NCBI RefSeq assembly: GCF_036379515.1
Contig: NZ_DASVGN010000024.1
Span: 1 to 40,503, forward strand
Direction of reading: 5' to 3'
DNA length: 40,503 bases
Source of the DNA: Castellaniella sp036379515
GTDB lineage: Bacteria; Pseudomonadota; Gammaproteobacteria; Burkholderiales; Burkholderiaceae_B
Shown: positions 1 through 8,572 of the stretch, piece by piece
Layout of the letters: each line of letters begins with the position of its first letter
Numbering within the stretch: position 1 is the stretch's first letter
Notes under the pieces: model-generated
Told to the model about the DNA's origin: nothing
Databases searched by the model: none
The model's input: only the letters and a program-made list of their open reading frames with translations
Program-made: the position numbers and the translations under genes

Positions 1-323
1 CCCAAAATCGCCAGGCGGCGCGTCGCAGCGCCGACCCCACTTTCCGCAAATTGCCGGTAACGACGCAAGTTTCGCAAGACGTCGAACACCGCCTCGGCGA
101 TTTCCCCACGGTCGCGCAACCCCGCATTGCTGTGTGCCCGGAACCAATGGGACAACACCGCATCCGCCGGATACTGCCACTGAAGGACTTCGCCCAGCAC
201 CTGGCGCACCTGCTCGATGCGAGCCGCTGCCACCACATACGGGCGTGCCTGAGAAGCCGCCACCTCGGCTCGTGGGGGCGACCGTTTGCTCCCGGATCGT
301 GTCCGGCGTTCATCTTTATTCAT
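1..323 (-). CDS. rsmB: 16S rRNA m5C967 methyltransferase RsmB, 5' part only
   Basis: Reading leftward from ATG at 323 gives about 107 codons and runs off the window edge. The visible part has a basic Arg/Ser-rich start, then a helical segment with RIEQVRQVLGEVL, DAVLSHWFRAH and RDRGEIAEAVFDVLRNLRRY. This matches the N-terminal NusB-like RNA-binding region of RsmB/Sun proteins of Burkholderiales. The family methylates C967 of 16S rRNA using S-adenosylmethionine; the catalytic domain with its two cysteines lies outside the window. The ATG overlaps the TGA of purN (ATGA), so the two are probably translationally coupled in one minus-strand operon. The assignment rests on the N-terminal pattern and the purN neighbour. 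Confidence 0.8.
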   Translation of the reverse strand, partial: MNKDERRTRSGSKRSPPRAEVAASQARPYVVAAARIEQVRQVLGEVLQWQYPADAVLSHWFRAHSNAGLRDRGEIAEAVFDVLRNLRRYRQFAESGVGAATRRLAIL

Positions 324-1054
324 GATTTATCCTGCCCTTCAAACAACGCCTCGCCCAGCCAGGCACGGTGCGTCTCGCCATCTACGACGACCTGTCCATC
401 CTGTCCCAAGTGCACCTGCCGCTTGGCGAGCCACCGAAGTACCTGTGCGTAGACATAATGCTCCACTGGCAGGAGCCGCTGCGCGAGCACGTCGGGCGTG
501 TCACTGGCCAGCACAGGGATGATGCCTTGAGCAATGATGGGACCATGATCCAGCTCAGGCGTTACAAAGTGCACCGTGCACCCATGCCACTGCACCCCTT
601 GGATCAAGGCCTGTGCATGGGTATGCAGCCCCGGAAACGCGGGGAGCAGGGACGGGTGAATATTGATGATACGGCCACGAAAACGACGGACGAGGTCTGC
701 CCCCAGAACGCGCATGAAGCCTGCCAGGAGAATGTAATCCGGTTCGAGCTGCTCCAGATGGGACTGCAATGCCGCGTCAAACTCGGCGCGATGGGCAAAA
801 TCACGGTGCGACAGCACCGCCACGGGCAGGCCCTGGTCACGCGCCCACGACAGCCCTGCAGCCTCCGGCTTGTTGGCCAGCACGCTGCATATCCGCACAG
901 GAAGATGTTCGTCGGTAACCGCCTGAACCAGGGACTGCATGTTCGAGCCACGGCCTGAAATCAGGATTGCGACACGGATCGGTGAGGCGACGTCGGAAAT
1001 GACGCTGTCTGGTGTGGCCTGACTGTCGGGCACCAAAGGTTCGGTCTCGGGCAT
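320..1054 (-). CDS. purN: Phosphoribosylglycinamide formyltransferase (GART) PurN
   Basis: PurN transfers a formyl group from 10-formyl-THF to glycinamide ribonucleotide, the third step of purine synthesis, in the cytoplasm. The 244-residue product shows the phosphate-binding start ILISGRGSNMQSLV, the catalytic Asn/His in NIHPSLLPAFPG, and the catalytic Asp in ELDHGPII: the family's N-H-D triad. I chose ATG at 1054 (MPETEPLV). This leaves about 25 extra residues before the Rossmann strand compared with the roughly 212-residue E. coli enzyme, so the true start could be further in. The open frame continues upstream to 1150 but would then overlap ribF. It diverges from ribF with a gap of only 38 bp, and its stop overlaps the start of rsmB. 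Confidence 0.93.
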   Translation of the reverse strand: MPETEPLVPDSQATPDSVISDVASPIRVAILISGRGSNMQSLVQAVTDEHLPVRICSVLANKPEAAGLSWARDQGLPVAVLSHRDFAHRAEFDAALQSHLEQLEPDYILLAGFMRVLGADLVRRFRGRIINIHPSLLPAFPGLHTHAQALIQGVQWHGCTVHFVTPELDHGPIIAQGIIPVLASDTPDVLAQRLLPVEHYVYAQVLRWLAKRQVHLGQDGQVVVDGETHRAWLGEALFEGQDKS

Positions 1055-1092
1055 AAAATCCACACGAAAAGCGAAATTGTAAACTCTCGCCT

Positions 1093-2061
1093 GTGAAAGC
1101 ACCCACTCCTCATTTGTACCGTAGCCTGCCTCGCCATGACTCGGCAGCACCCAGCGCCGTCACCATCGGAAACTTCGATGGTGTCCACCGTGGTCACCAA
1201 GCCATCCTGACGCACCTGTGTGCACAGGCCCAAGCGCATGCATTGGTTCCTACGGTCATGACTTTTCTGCCGCATCCCAGAGCCTTTTTCGCCCAGCGTG
1301 GCCAAAGGCCCGAGCTCATCCCGACACAAATCAGCAGCTTGCGCAACAAAGTGGCAGCACTGGCGGCGCAGGGCATGCGCCAGATCGTCATTCAACGCTT
1401 CGACCAGCGCCTGGCCGACATGAGCGCGGAGGATTTCGTCCGAAAATTGCTGGTAGCCGGCCTGAACACCCGCTGGCTACTGGTAGGCGAAGACTTCCGC
1501 TTTGGTCACAAGCGAACGGGCGACATCGCATTGTTACGTCGCCTGGGCGCCGAGTGTGGCTATACCGTGGAGACGCTCGCTGATGTGAACGACTATCATG
1601 GGCAACGCATCTCCAGCTCAGCCTTGCGTACCGCCCTGGCTGTAGGCGATCTCGCGCGCAGCGTCGAGCTGCTGGGCCGCCGCTACGCCATCAGCGGCCA
1701 CGTGATCCACGGACAAAAACTGGGACGCGACCTGGGATTTCCAACGCTGAACATGCGCGTTCCCAACCCCTGTGCAGCCCGATCCGGCATCTATGTGGTA
1801 CGTGTACACGGTCTCGCACCGGCCGCGCTGCCGGGCGTTGCCAGCCTGGGCGTACGGCCGACCATCACCGACCACGGCGCGCTGTTGCTCGAGACGCACA
1901 TTCTGGATCGATCCGTAGCCGCCTACGGTAAACTGGTACGCGTCGAATTCCTCGAATTTTTGCGCGACGAGGAATCCTTCCCTGATTTACAGACCCTGAC
2001 CGCCGCCATCCGCCAGGATGCGCAAGGCGCTCGTGACTATTTTGCTTCCCATGGACTATAG
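1093..2061 (+). CDS. ribF: Bifunctional riboflavin kinase / FAD synthetase RibF
   Basis: RibF phosphorylates riboflavin to FMN and adenylates FMN to FAD. The N-terminal nucleotidyltransferase domain carries TIGNFDGVHRGHQAIL (residues about 24-39), with the HxGH-like motif. The C-terminal flavokinase domain shows GHVIHGQKLGRDLGFPTLNM and the downstream GVASLGVRPTI. The length of 322 aa is normal. The start is GTG at 1093, the first usable codon before the conserved YRSLP segment; no strong ribosome-binding site is visible. It heads a plus-strand run ribF-ileS-lspA-coaBC-dut, and its 3' end overlaps ileS by 11 bp, which suggests coupling. The divergent purN start is 38 bp away, so both promoters must overlap in that gap and the neighbouring 5' ends. 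Confidence 0.95.
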   Translation: MKAPTPHLYRSLPRHDSAAPSAVTIGNFDGVHRGHQAILTHLCAQAQAHALVPTVMTFLPHPRAFFAQRGQRPELIPTQISSLRNKVAALAAQGMRQIVIQRFDQRLADMSAEDFVRKLLVAGLNTRWLLVGEDFRFGHKRTGDIALLRRLGAECGYTVETLADVNDYHGQRISSSALRTALAVGDLARSVELLGRRYAISGHVIHGQKLGRDLGFPTLNMRVPNPCAARSGIYVVRVHGLAPAALPGVASLGVRPTITDHGALLLETHILDRSVAAYGKLVRVEFLEFLRDEESFPDLQTLTAAIRQDAQGARDYFASHGL

Positions 2062-4891
2062 AGACACACTCAATCTGCCTGACACACCCTTCCCCATGCG
2101 GGGGAACCTCGCCAAGCGAGAACCGGGCTGGATCAAAGAATGGGAAGAAAAGGACCTCTACGCGACCATTCGGGCGGCCGCACAAGGCCGGCCAAAATTT
2201 ATTCTGCATGACGGCCCGCCCTATGCAAACGGTGACATCCACATCGGGCACGCGGTCAACAAGATTCTCAAAGACATCATCGTCAAGAGTCGTGACATGG
2301 CGGGATACGATGCCCAGTATGTCCCAGGATGGGACTGCCACGGCATGCCGATCGAAATCCAGATCGAGAAAAAATACGGAAAGCATCTCCCTGTAGCCGA
2401 AGTGCAGGCGCGTGCACGCGCCTATGCTGCCGAGCAGATCGAACGCCAGCGCAAAGATTTCAAGCGGCTGGGTGTGCTGGCCGAATGGGACAATCCGTAT
2501 CTCACCATGAACCACAGCAACGAGGCCGACGAGCTACGGGCCCTTGCACGCATCATGGAAAAGGGCTTCGTGTTTCGCGGGCTCAAGCCCGTGAACTGGT
2601 GTTTCGACTGCGGATCGGCTCTGGCCGAAGCTGAAGTCGAATACGCCGACCGTAAAGACACTTCGGTGGACGTCGCCTTCGCGTTCGACGACAAGGCCGC
2701 CATCGCGCGGGCCTTCGGTCTGCCCGGCGAGGTCGAGGCCGGAGCCATCGTCATCTGGACTACGACCCCATGGACGCTACCCGCCAACCAGGCGCTCAAC
2801 CTGCACCCCGAACACGAATACGCACTGGTGCTTCTGGCACGGCCTCGGGCAACGGGCGCCCTGCTGCTGATGGCCAGCGAATTGGTCGAATCCTGCCTGA
2901 AGCGCTGGGACCTGCAAGGCGAAGTTATCGCGCGCGCCCCGGGTCAGGCGCTGGACGGACTACGCTTCCGCCACCCGCTCTACGAAGTCGACCCGGGGTA
3001 TCGCCGTTTGTCGCCGGTGTACCTGGGTGACTATGTGACGCTGGATTCTGGAACAGGGGTGGTGCACTCTGCCCCGGCCTATGGTGTGGAAGACTTCCAG
3101 TCCTGCAAGGCGCACGGCATGGCCGACAAGGACATCCTCGGACCCGTCATGGGCAACGGCCACTATGTCGACAGTTTGCCGCTTTTTGGCGGCGAGCTCA
3201 TCTGGGAGGCCAACCCGAAGATCGTCGAAGCGCTGCGCGAAGCCGGCAGCCTGGTACACGCACAGTCGCACACACACAGCTACATGCACTGCTGGCGGCA
3301 CAAGACCCCTATCATCTACCGTGCCACCAGCCAGTGGTTTGCCGGCATGGACGTCCAGCCCAAGGCCGGACCTACCTTGCGCGAGATGGCGCTCAAAGGC
3401 GTAGATGACACCGCATTTTTCCCCTCGTGGGGTCGCGCGCGCCTGCATGCCATGATTGCCAACCGTCCAGATTGGACGCTTTCACGGCAACGCCAGTGGG
3501 GCGTTCCCATGGCCTTCTTCGTCAACAAAGAAACCGGTGCCCTGCATCCTAAGACCCCGGAGCTGCTGGATCGGATCGCCGACCGCGTCGAGCACGAAGG
3601 CATCGAGGCGTGGCAGACATTGGACCCACGCGACCTGCTGGGCGATGAGGCCGATCTCTACGAAAAGAACCGTGACACGCTGGACGTCTGGTTTGATTCC
3701 GGAACCACCCACGCTACCGTACTGGGTGGCCAAGGCCATAACCTCAAGGGGTCGCATGCGACGCAACTCGCCTGGCCAGCGGACCTCTACCTGGAAGGCT
3801 CGGATCAACACCGTGGCTGGTTCCATTCGTCACTGCTCACCGGTTGCATGCTCTACGGTCGCGCGCCCTACAAGGCCCTGCTTACGCACGGTTTCGTGGT
3901 CGACGGCCAGGGCAAAAAAATGAGCAAATCCGTAGGTAACGTCGTCTACCCACAGGAAATCGCCAACTCGCTCGGTGCCGAAATTCTGCGTCTATGGACA
4001 GCTTCTACTGATTACTCGGGCGAACTGTCCATCTCGAAACAAATTTTGGACCGCGTCGTGGAGTCATACCGGCGCATCCGCAACACGCTGAAATTTTTGC
4101 TTGGCAACTTGGCCGACTTCAAGGTCTCCAACCAGTCCGTCGCCATCGAGTCCCTGCTGGAAATTGACCGCTATGCCCTGCAAATGACGGCCACGATGCA
4201 GGCGGAAGTTCTGGCGGCTTACGAGCGCTACGAGTTCCACACAGCCATCAATCGGCTGCAGATCTTCTGTTCTGAAGACCTGGGGGCGTTCTACCTCGAC
4301 ATCCTGAAAGATCGCCTCTACACCGCAGGCCAGGACAGCCACGCACGACGCTCTGCGCAGACAGCGCTCTTTCACGTTACGCATGCGCTGCTCAAGCTCC
4401 TGGCCCCTATCCTTTCGTTCACAGTCGAAGAGGCCTGGGCGGACATCCAGGGAAACCCGGCGTCGCCCACGATTTTCACCGAACGTTTCCACGAGATTCC
4501 CATGCCCGCCGAGGGACCCGCACTGCTGCAGCGCTGGTCGCGCCTGCGCGAGATCCGCGCCGAGACCACGCGCGAGATCGAGGCCGTGCGCACACGCGGA
4601 GAAATCGGGTCATCACTGGCTGCCGAAGTCGACTATCGCGCGTCGGGCGAAGACCTGGCCCTGCTGCAAAGCATGGGAGACGATCTGCGCTTCGTCATGC
4701 TGGTGTCGCGCGCCGACATACACGCCGGCGAAGGCGCCTTGCATATCGACGTACAGGCCACCACACACGCCAAGTGCGGGCGCTGCTGGCACCACCGCGC
4801 TGACGTAGGCCACGACCCCGAGCACCCCGAGCTCTGCGGACGTTGCGTGAGCAACCTCTTCGGACAAGGCGAAGCCCGTGAGTACGCCTGA
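2051..4891 (+). CDS. ileS: Isoleucyl-tRNA synthetase IleS
   Basis: This class I aminoacyl-tRNA synthetase charges tRNA-Ile and edits misactivated valine. In the 946-residue product the HIGH signature is at residues 64-67 (within PPYANGDIHIGH), the editing-domain motif TTTPWTLPAN follows, and KMSKS is at 623-627. A zinc-binding C-terminus (CGRCW ... CGRC, about residue 908 onward) marks it as the bacterial ileS1 type. The start is ATG 2051 (MDYRDTLNLP), inside the end of ribF; a longer upstream frame exists but has no family support. The 3' end overlaps lspA by 14 bp. The ileS-lspA pairing is widely conserved. Confidence 0.98.
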   Translation: MDYRDTLNLPDTPFPMRGNLAKREPGWIKEWEEKDLYATIRAAAQGRPKFILHDGPPYANGDIHIGHAVNKILKDIIVKSRDMAGYDAQYVPGWDCHGMPIEIQIEKKYGKHLPVAEVQARARAYAAEQIERQRKDFKRLGVLAEWDNPYLTMNHSNEADELRALARIMEKGFVFRGLKPVNWCFDCGSALAEAEVEYADRKDTSVDVAFAFDDKAAIARAFGLPGEVEAGAIVIWTTTPWTLPANQALNLHPEHEYALVLLARPRATGALLLMASELVESCLKRWDLQGEVIARAPGQALDGLRFRHPLYEVDPGYRRLSPVYLGDYVTLDSGTGVVHSAPAYGVEDFQSCKAHGMADKDILGPVMGNGHYVDSLPLFGGELIWEANPKIVEALREAGSLVHAQSHTHSYMHCWRHKTPIIYRATSQWFAGMDVQPKAGPTLREMALKGVDDTAFFPSWGRARLHAMIANRPDWTLSRQRQWGVPMAFFVNKETGALHPKTPELLDRIADRVEHEGIEAWQTLDPRDLLGDEADLYEKNRDTLDVWFDSGTTHATVLGGQGHNLKGSHATQLAWPADLYLEGSDQHRGWFHSSLLTGCMLYGRAPYKALLTHGFVVDGQGKKMSKSVGNVVYPQEIANSLGAEILRLWTASTDYSGELSISKQILDRVVESYRRIRNTLKFLLGNLADFKVSNQSVAIESLLEIDRYALQMTATMQAEVLAAYERYEFHTAINRLQIFCSEDLGAFYLDILKDRLYTAGQDSHARRSAQTALFHVTHALLKLLAPILSFTVEEAWADIQGNPASPTIFTERFHEIPMPAEGPALLQRWSRLREIRAETTREIEAVRTRGEIGSSLAAEVDYRASGEDLALLQSMGDDLRFVMLVSRADIHAGEGALHIDVQATTHAKCGRCWHHRADVGHDPEHPELCGRCVSNLFGQGEAREYA

Positions 4892-5396
4892 TTCTGCTGG
4901 TCCAGCGACCACTGAGGCGCCCCTGAGGTCGCTGCTGCGATGGCTCGTATGGGCGCTCGTCGTCATTGCGGTCGATCAGGCAGTCAAGCTCTGGGTCGTT
5001 CAGTCGCTAAGTTACGGGCAGCGCATCCCGGTGCTGCCGTTTTTCGACATTACGCTGCTTTTCAATACCGGCGCAGCCTTCAGTTTTCTTGCCAACGGTG
5101 GCGGGGCGCAGCGCTGGCTCTTTACCGGGATCGCCGTCGTTGCCGCTGTCCTGATCATTCGCTGGCTGTACCGAAATGCCAATCAACCCATGCTGTGTGC
5201 CGGCCTGGCCAGCATTCTGGGCGGTGCGCTGGGCAATGCACTCGACCGTATGACACATGGGCACGTCGTAGACTTTTTGCTGTTTTACTGGAAAGATTGG
5301 TATTTTCCAGCGTTCAATGTGGCGGACGTCGCCATCACCTGCGGCGCTGCGCTGCTCATTCTGGACGAAATCCTGCGCGCACGTCGCCTCGCCTGA
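4878..5396 (+). CDS. lspA: Lipoprotein signal peptidase (signal peptidase II) LspA
   Basis: LspA is an inner-membrane aspartyl protease that removes signal peptides from diacylglyceryl-modified prolipoproteins. The 172-aa product has four hydrophobic segments. Its signatures are VDQAVKLWV near the N-terminus, FNTGAAFSF, GNALDRMTHGHVVDF (first catalytic Asp region) and FNVADVAIT (second catalytic Asp). The start is GTG at 4878, overlapping the end of ileS by 14 bp, so it is probably coupled. Likely substrates in this window are CsgG and PqiC, both of which carry lipoboxes. The next gene, coaBC, starts 10 bp downstream with its own ribosome-binding site. Confidence 0.97.
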   Translation: MSTPDSAGPATTEAPLRSLLRWLVWALVVIAVDQAVKLWVVQSLSYGQRIPVLPFFDITLLFNTGAAFSFLANGGGAQRWLFTGIAVVAAVLIIRWLYRNANQPMLCAGLASILGGALGNALDRMTHGHVVDFLLFYWKDWYFPAFNVADVAITCGAALLILDEILRARRLA

Positions 5397-5406
5397 GGAG
5401 ATCTTC

Positions 5407-6603
5407 ATGCCGGACCTGACCGGGAAGCGCATCGTTCTGGGAATGACCGGAGGCATCGCCTGCTACAAGTCGGCAGAGCTCGTGCGCCGCCTGCAAGACG
5501 AGGGCGCAGTGGTGGACGTTGTCATGACTCAGGCCGCCACACGTTTCATCGCACCTGCAACCCTGCAGGCTCTCTCGGGGCGCCCCGTCTGGCAGGACGC
5601 CTGGGACGAGCGCATGCCCAACACGATGGCGCACATCAATCTGTCTCGGGGCGCAGACGCCATTCTCATCGTGCCTGCGAGCACTGATTTCATCGCCAGG
5701 CTGGCCCAAGGGCTGGCCGACGACCTGCTGGCAACGCTCTGCGTGGCACGAGGTGCCGTGCCCCTATTGGTTGCGCCCGCCATGAACCACGAGATGTGGA
5801 CGCATCCCGCGACCCAACGCAACGCGGCGCAGCTGCGAGCGGACGGCGTCAGCCTGCTGGGGCCTGCAGAAGGCTGGCAAGCGTGTGGCGAGACCGGATC
5901 GGGTCGCATGCTGGAACCCGATCAGATCCTGCGCGCTTTGGTTGCGTTCTTTCAGCCCAAGGTGCTGGCAGGTCGACGTGTTCTCCTCACCGCCGGTCCA
6001 ACCAGCGAAACCATAGACCCCGTGCGGGTCCTGACCAACCGATCTTCGGGCCGCATGGGTTACGCATTGGCCCGAGCTGCAGCCGAGGCCGGAGCACAGG
6101 TCACGCTGATATCCGGTCCTACCGCGCTGACGCCCCCCGATTCGGTCCTCACCATCCCAGTTCAAAGTGCCGCCGACATGCACGCAGCCGTCATGGCACA
6201 TGTGGCATCGCAAGACCTGTTCGTCGCGGTCGCGGCAGTGGCGGATTGGGGCATAGCCAACCCTTCCATCCACAAAATCAAAAAAGTCGAAGGGAAAGCG
6301 CCGCCACAGATCGAATTTATCCAGAATCCGGATATTTTGGCCGAGGTTGCAGCCCTGCCCCACGCCCCCTGGTGCGTGGGCTTCGCTGCTGAAACTGAGC
6401 ACTTGCACGAGCACGCGCAAGCCAAACGCCTGCGTAAGCGCATTCCCGTCATCGTCGGCAACCTGGCCCAACAGGCCATGAATGCCAAAGACACCGAACT
6501 CGTCATTTTCGACGAAGCCGGCGCACATGCGTTGCCGCGACAGGACAAGCTGCAGGCTGCACGCGCTCTGATCGCGTGGATTGCGGCGCGCCTTCCACAC
6601 TGA
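5407..6603 (+). CDS. coaBC: Bifunctional phosphopantothenoylcysteine decarboxylase / synthetase CoaBC
   Basis: CoaBC makes 4'-phosphopantetheine from phosphopantothenate and cysteine during coenzyme A synthesis. The 398-aa product has an N-terminal flavoprotein (CoaC) half with GMTGGIACYKSAELVRRL, the catalytic-His region and APAMNHEMW. The C-terminal CoaB half has LLTAGPTSETIDPVRVLTN, SSGRMGYALARAA, KIKK and the NPDIL segment. The start is ATG 5407 with a clear GAGGAG ribosome-binding site at 5395-5400, overlapping the lspA stop. It belongs to the ribF-dut run. The order coaBC-dut is common in proteobacteria. Confidence 0.97.
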   Translation: MPDLTGKRIVLGMTGGIACYKSAELVRRLQDEGAVVDVVMTQAATRFIAPATLQALSGRPVWQDAWDERMPNTMAHINLSRGADAILIVPASTDFIARLAQGLADDLLATLCVARGAVPLLVAPAMNHEMWTHPATQRNAAQLRADGVSLLGPAEGWQACGETGSGRMLEPDQILRALVAFFQPKVLAGRRVLLTAGPTSETIDPVRVLTNRSSGRMGYALARAAAEAGAQVTLISGPTALTPPDSVLTIPVQSAADMHAAVMAHVASQDLFVAVAAVADWGIANPSIHKIKKVEGKAPPQIEFIQNPDILAEVAALPHAPWCVGFAAETEHLHEHAQAKRLRKRIPVIVGNLAQQAMNAKDTELVIFDEAGAHALPRQDKLQAARALIAWIAARLPH

Positions 6604-6633
6604 CACGCCCCCTTCTTCCTCACCCCTCCCCTC

Positions 6634-7098
6634 ATGCATAGACTCATCCAAGCTCGTATCGTGAACCCGCTTCTGGGCACCACCACCGTACCCCTGCCCG
6701 GCTACGCCACAAATGGCTCGGCCGCGATGGACCTACGCGCCTGCCTGGAGCTGCCCGTGACCCTGAACCCAGGAGATCGCCTGGCGGTCCCCACGGGGCT
6801 CGCGCTCAACATGATGGATCCTGGCCTGGTTGCCATCGTGGCATCCCGCTCTGGCCTGTCGCTCAAGCATGGCATCCGGGTGGCTCAAGGTATCGGCGTC
6901 ATCGACGCCGATTACCACGGTGAAATCAAGGTTCTGCTCGCCAACGACAGCACCGAACCCTACCTCATTCAGCCCGGCGAGCGCATCGCCCAACTGCTGT
7001 TCCAGCCTGTGATTCAGGTGGCCCTGCAGTGCGTCGAACAATTCGACACCCCATCTGAACGCGGCGAAGGCGGCTTTGGCAGTACGGGCAGGCACTGA
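6634..7098 (+). CDS. dut: Deoxyuridine 5'-triphosphate nucleotidohydrolase Dut
   Basis: Dut hydrolyses dUTP to dUMP and pyrophosphate, keeping uracil out of DNA and supplying thymidylate synthesis. The 154-aa product carries the five motifs of the homotrimeric family in order: GSAAMDLRA, ASRSGLSLKHG, GVIDADYHGEIKV (with the catalytic Asp), ERIAQLLF, and the C-terminal arm RGEGGFGSTG. It starts at ATG 6634, 30 bp after coaBC, and closes the plus-strand run. A separate promoter lies just downstream. Confidence 0.97.
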   Translation: MHRLIQARIVNPLLGTTTVPLPGYATNGSAAMDLRACLELPVTLNPGDRLAVPTGLALNMMDPGLVAIVASRSGLSLKHGIRVAQGIGVIDADYHGEIKVLLANDSTEPYLIQPGERIAQLLFQPVIQVALQCVEQFDTPSERGEGGFGSTGRH

Positions 7099-7127
7099 CA
7101 CGACGGCCGTATTGGTAGTTTCACGGG

Positions 7128-7157
7128 TTGTACTGATTTTTAACCGGTGGTTATACT
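7128..7157 (+). promoter_or_regulatory. Sigma70-like promoter and long leader of the liv operon
   Basis: TTGTAC at 7128-7133 and TATACT at 7152-7157 are separated by 18 bp, a good sigma70-type match on the plus strand. The predicted transcript would have a leader of about 175 nt before the binding-protein gene at 7338. That leader holds a perfect GGGTTAACCC palindrome at 7225-7234 and a small GGCAC/GTGCC hairpin further on. No convincing leader peptide or known riboswitch was recognised. Confidence 0.6.
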
Positions 7158-7337
7158 CCGCACGTTCTCTCGGTTGTTCTTTAGGTTTTACCTTTGGCTT
7201 AACCTACTGCTTCCCCGGCTGAATGGGTTAACCCGATGCGATGACCTCGGGAATACCCTCATGGTGGGCACCTCATCGTGCCGATATATTTGTCGTATAT
7301 CTGTAGTCCCTGGATCCGTTCAAAGGAGAATCCAACT

Positions 7338-8480
7338 ATGAGCAGGTTGACACAACTTACAGCCATCACGGCGGCAACGCTGCTGGCCATGGGGGCCGGC
7401 ACGGCATCCGCTGCAAACGGCCCCATCAAAATTGGCGTGCAAGCCCCAATCACAGGCGAATACGCGGCCGAGGGCCAAGGCATCGAAAACGGCGTCAAGC
7501 TGCTGGTCAAGCAGCAAAACGAGGCCGGTGGGCTGCTGGGCCAGAAAATCCAGGTCACCGTCTGCGATGACGAAGGCAAGGCTGCTCAAGCCGCCATCTG
7601 TGCCCGTAAGCTGGTCAACGACGGTGTCATCGCCGTCATCGGCACCTATACCAGCGGTGCTGCACTGGCCGCCGCCCCTATCTATTCCGCTGCCAACGTC
7701 ATCCAGACATCGGACGGCACAAGCGACGAACTGACGCAGAAGGGCTGGAAGACATTCTTCCGCAACGCGCCCCCCAACAGCGACGAGGCTGAATTCGCAG
7801 CCAAGTACCTGGTCAACGTCAAGAAATACAAGCGCATCGCAATCCTGAGCGATCACTCCAGCTACGCTACTGGCTTGGCACAGGCGGCCACCAAGGCCAT
7901 CGACGCACAGCACGGCAACATCGTCGCCAACGACTTCATCAATGCTGGCACGCAAGACTACACGGCGGTGCTCACCAAGCTGAAGTCCAAAGACCCCGAC
8001 GTTCTGTTCTTTTCGGGCTACTACACTGACGGCGGCCTGATCCGCGCGCAGATGAAACAGCTCGGAATGAAGGCCGTATTCGTAGGCGGTGACGCCAACC
8101 AAAATGCCGCCTTCGCGAAGATCGCCGGCAGCGCCGCTGCTGGCGCCGTCATCATCAACGTTCCCGCACCACAGAACCTGCCTTACCCGGAAGCCAAGAA
8201 ATTCCTGGCCGACTACACGCAGGCTTATGGCTCAGCGCCTCCAAGCATCTATACCTTCACCAATGCAGACGGCCTGCGCGCAGTCTTCGCAGCCATCGAG
8301 GCAACCAAGAGCACCAGCACAGCCAAGCTCATTCCATGGCTGCACGACATGAAGCAGCCGTTTGCCGGCGTGACGGGCCCATTCAAGTGGGATGCCAAGG
8401 GCGAGCGCATCGGCAGCCCCATGTCGGCTTTCGAGGTCGAAGCTGACGGCAACTACAAGACCATCTACCCGACCAATTGA
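7338..8480 (+). CDS. livK: Branched-chain amino-acid ABC transporter, periplasmic binding protein
   Basis: The 380-aa product is a type I periplasmic binding protein of the LivJ/LivK (Peripla_BP_6) family. Residues 1-25 form a signal peptide ending in TASA. The mature start IKIGVQAPITGEYAAEGQGI, the segments ARKLVNDGVIAVIGTYTSG and ILSDHSSYATGLAQ, and the C-terminal FKWDAKGERI are typical. The start ATG 7338 is preceded by AAAGGAGA at 7322-7329. A predicted hairpin pair separates it from livH, which fits the higher expression binding proteins need. The ligand is inferred (Leu/Ile/Val or similar); the family also includes amide and aromatic-acid binders. Confidence 0.9.
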   Translation: MSRLTQLTAITAATLLAMGAGTASAANGPIKIGVQAPITGEYAAEGQGIENGVKLLVKQQNEAGGLLGQKIQVTVCDDEGKAAQAAICARKLVNDGVIAVIGTYTSGAALAAAPIYSAANVIQTSDGTSDELTQKGWKTFFRNAPPNSDEAEFAAKYLVNVKKYKRIAILSDHSSYATGLAQAATKAIDAQHGNIVANDFINAGTQDYTAVLTKLKSKDPDVLFFSGYYTDGGLIRAQMKQLGMKAVFVGGDANQNAAFAKIAGSAAAGAVIINVPAPQNLPYPEAKKFLADYTQAYGSAPPSIYTFTNADGLRAVFAAIEATKSTSTAKLIPWLHDMKQPFAGVTGPFKWDAKGERIGSPMSAFEVEADGNYKTIYPTN

Positions 8481-8485
8481 TCGGG

Positions 8486-8549
8486 GCGCCCGTTCGCCGC
8501 TGGCGACGGGCGCATTCTTTCAGCTCCTGACCGCGCGTCGTCCGCGCGG
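8486..8549 (+). other. Two hairpins in the livK-livH gap
   Basis: GCGCCCGT (8486-8493) pairs with ACGGGCGC (8506-8513) and is followed by ATTCTTT. A second stem, CCGCGCG (8531-8537) with CGCGCGG (8543-8549), lies just before livH. Such intercistronic hairpins commonly stabilise or partly terminate transcripts after a highly expressed binding-protein gene; that role is inferred. Confidence 0.55.
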
Positions 8550-8572
8550 CAGCACTCTTTGAGACTCCACCC

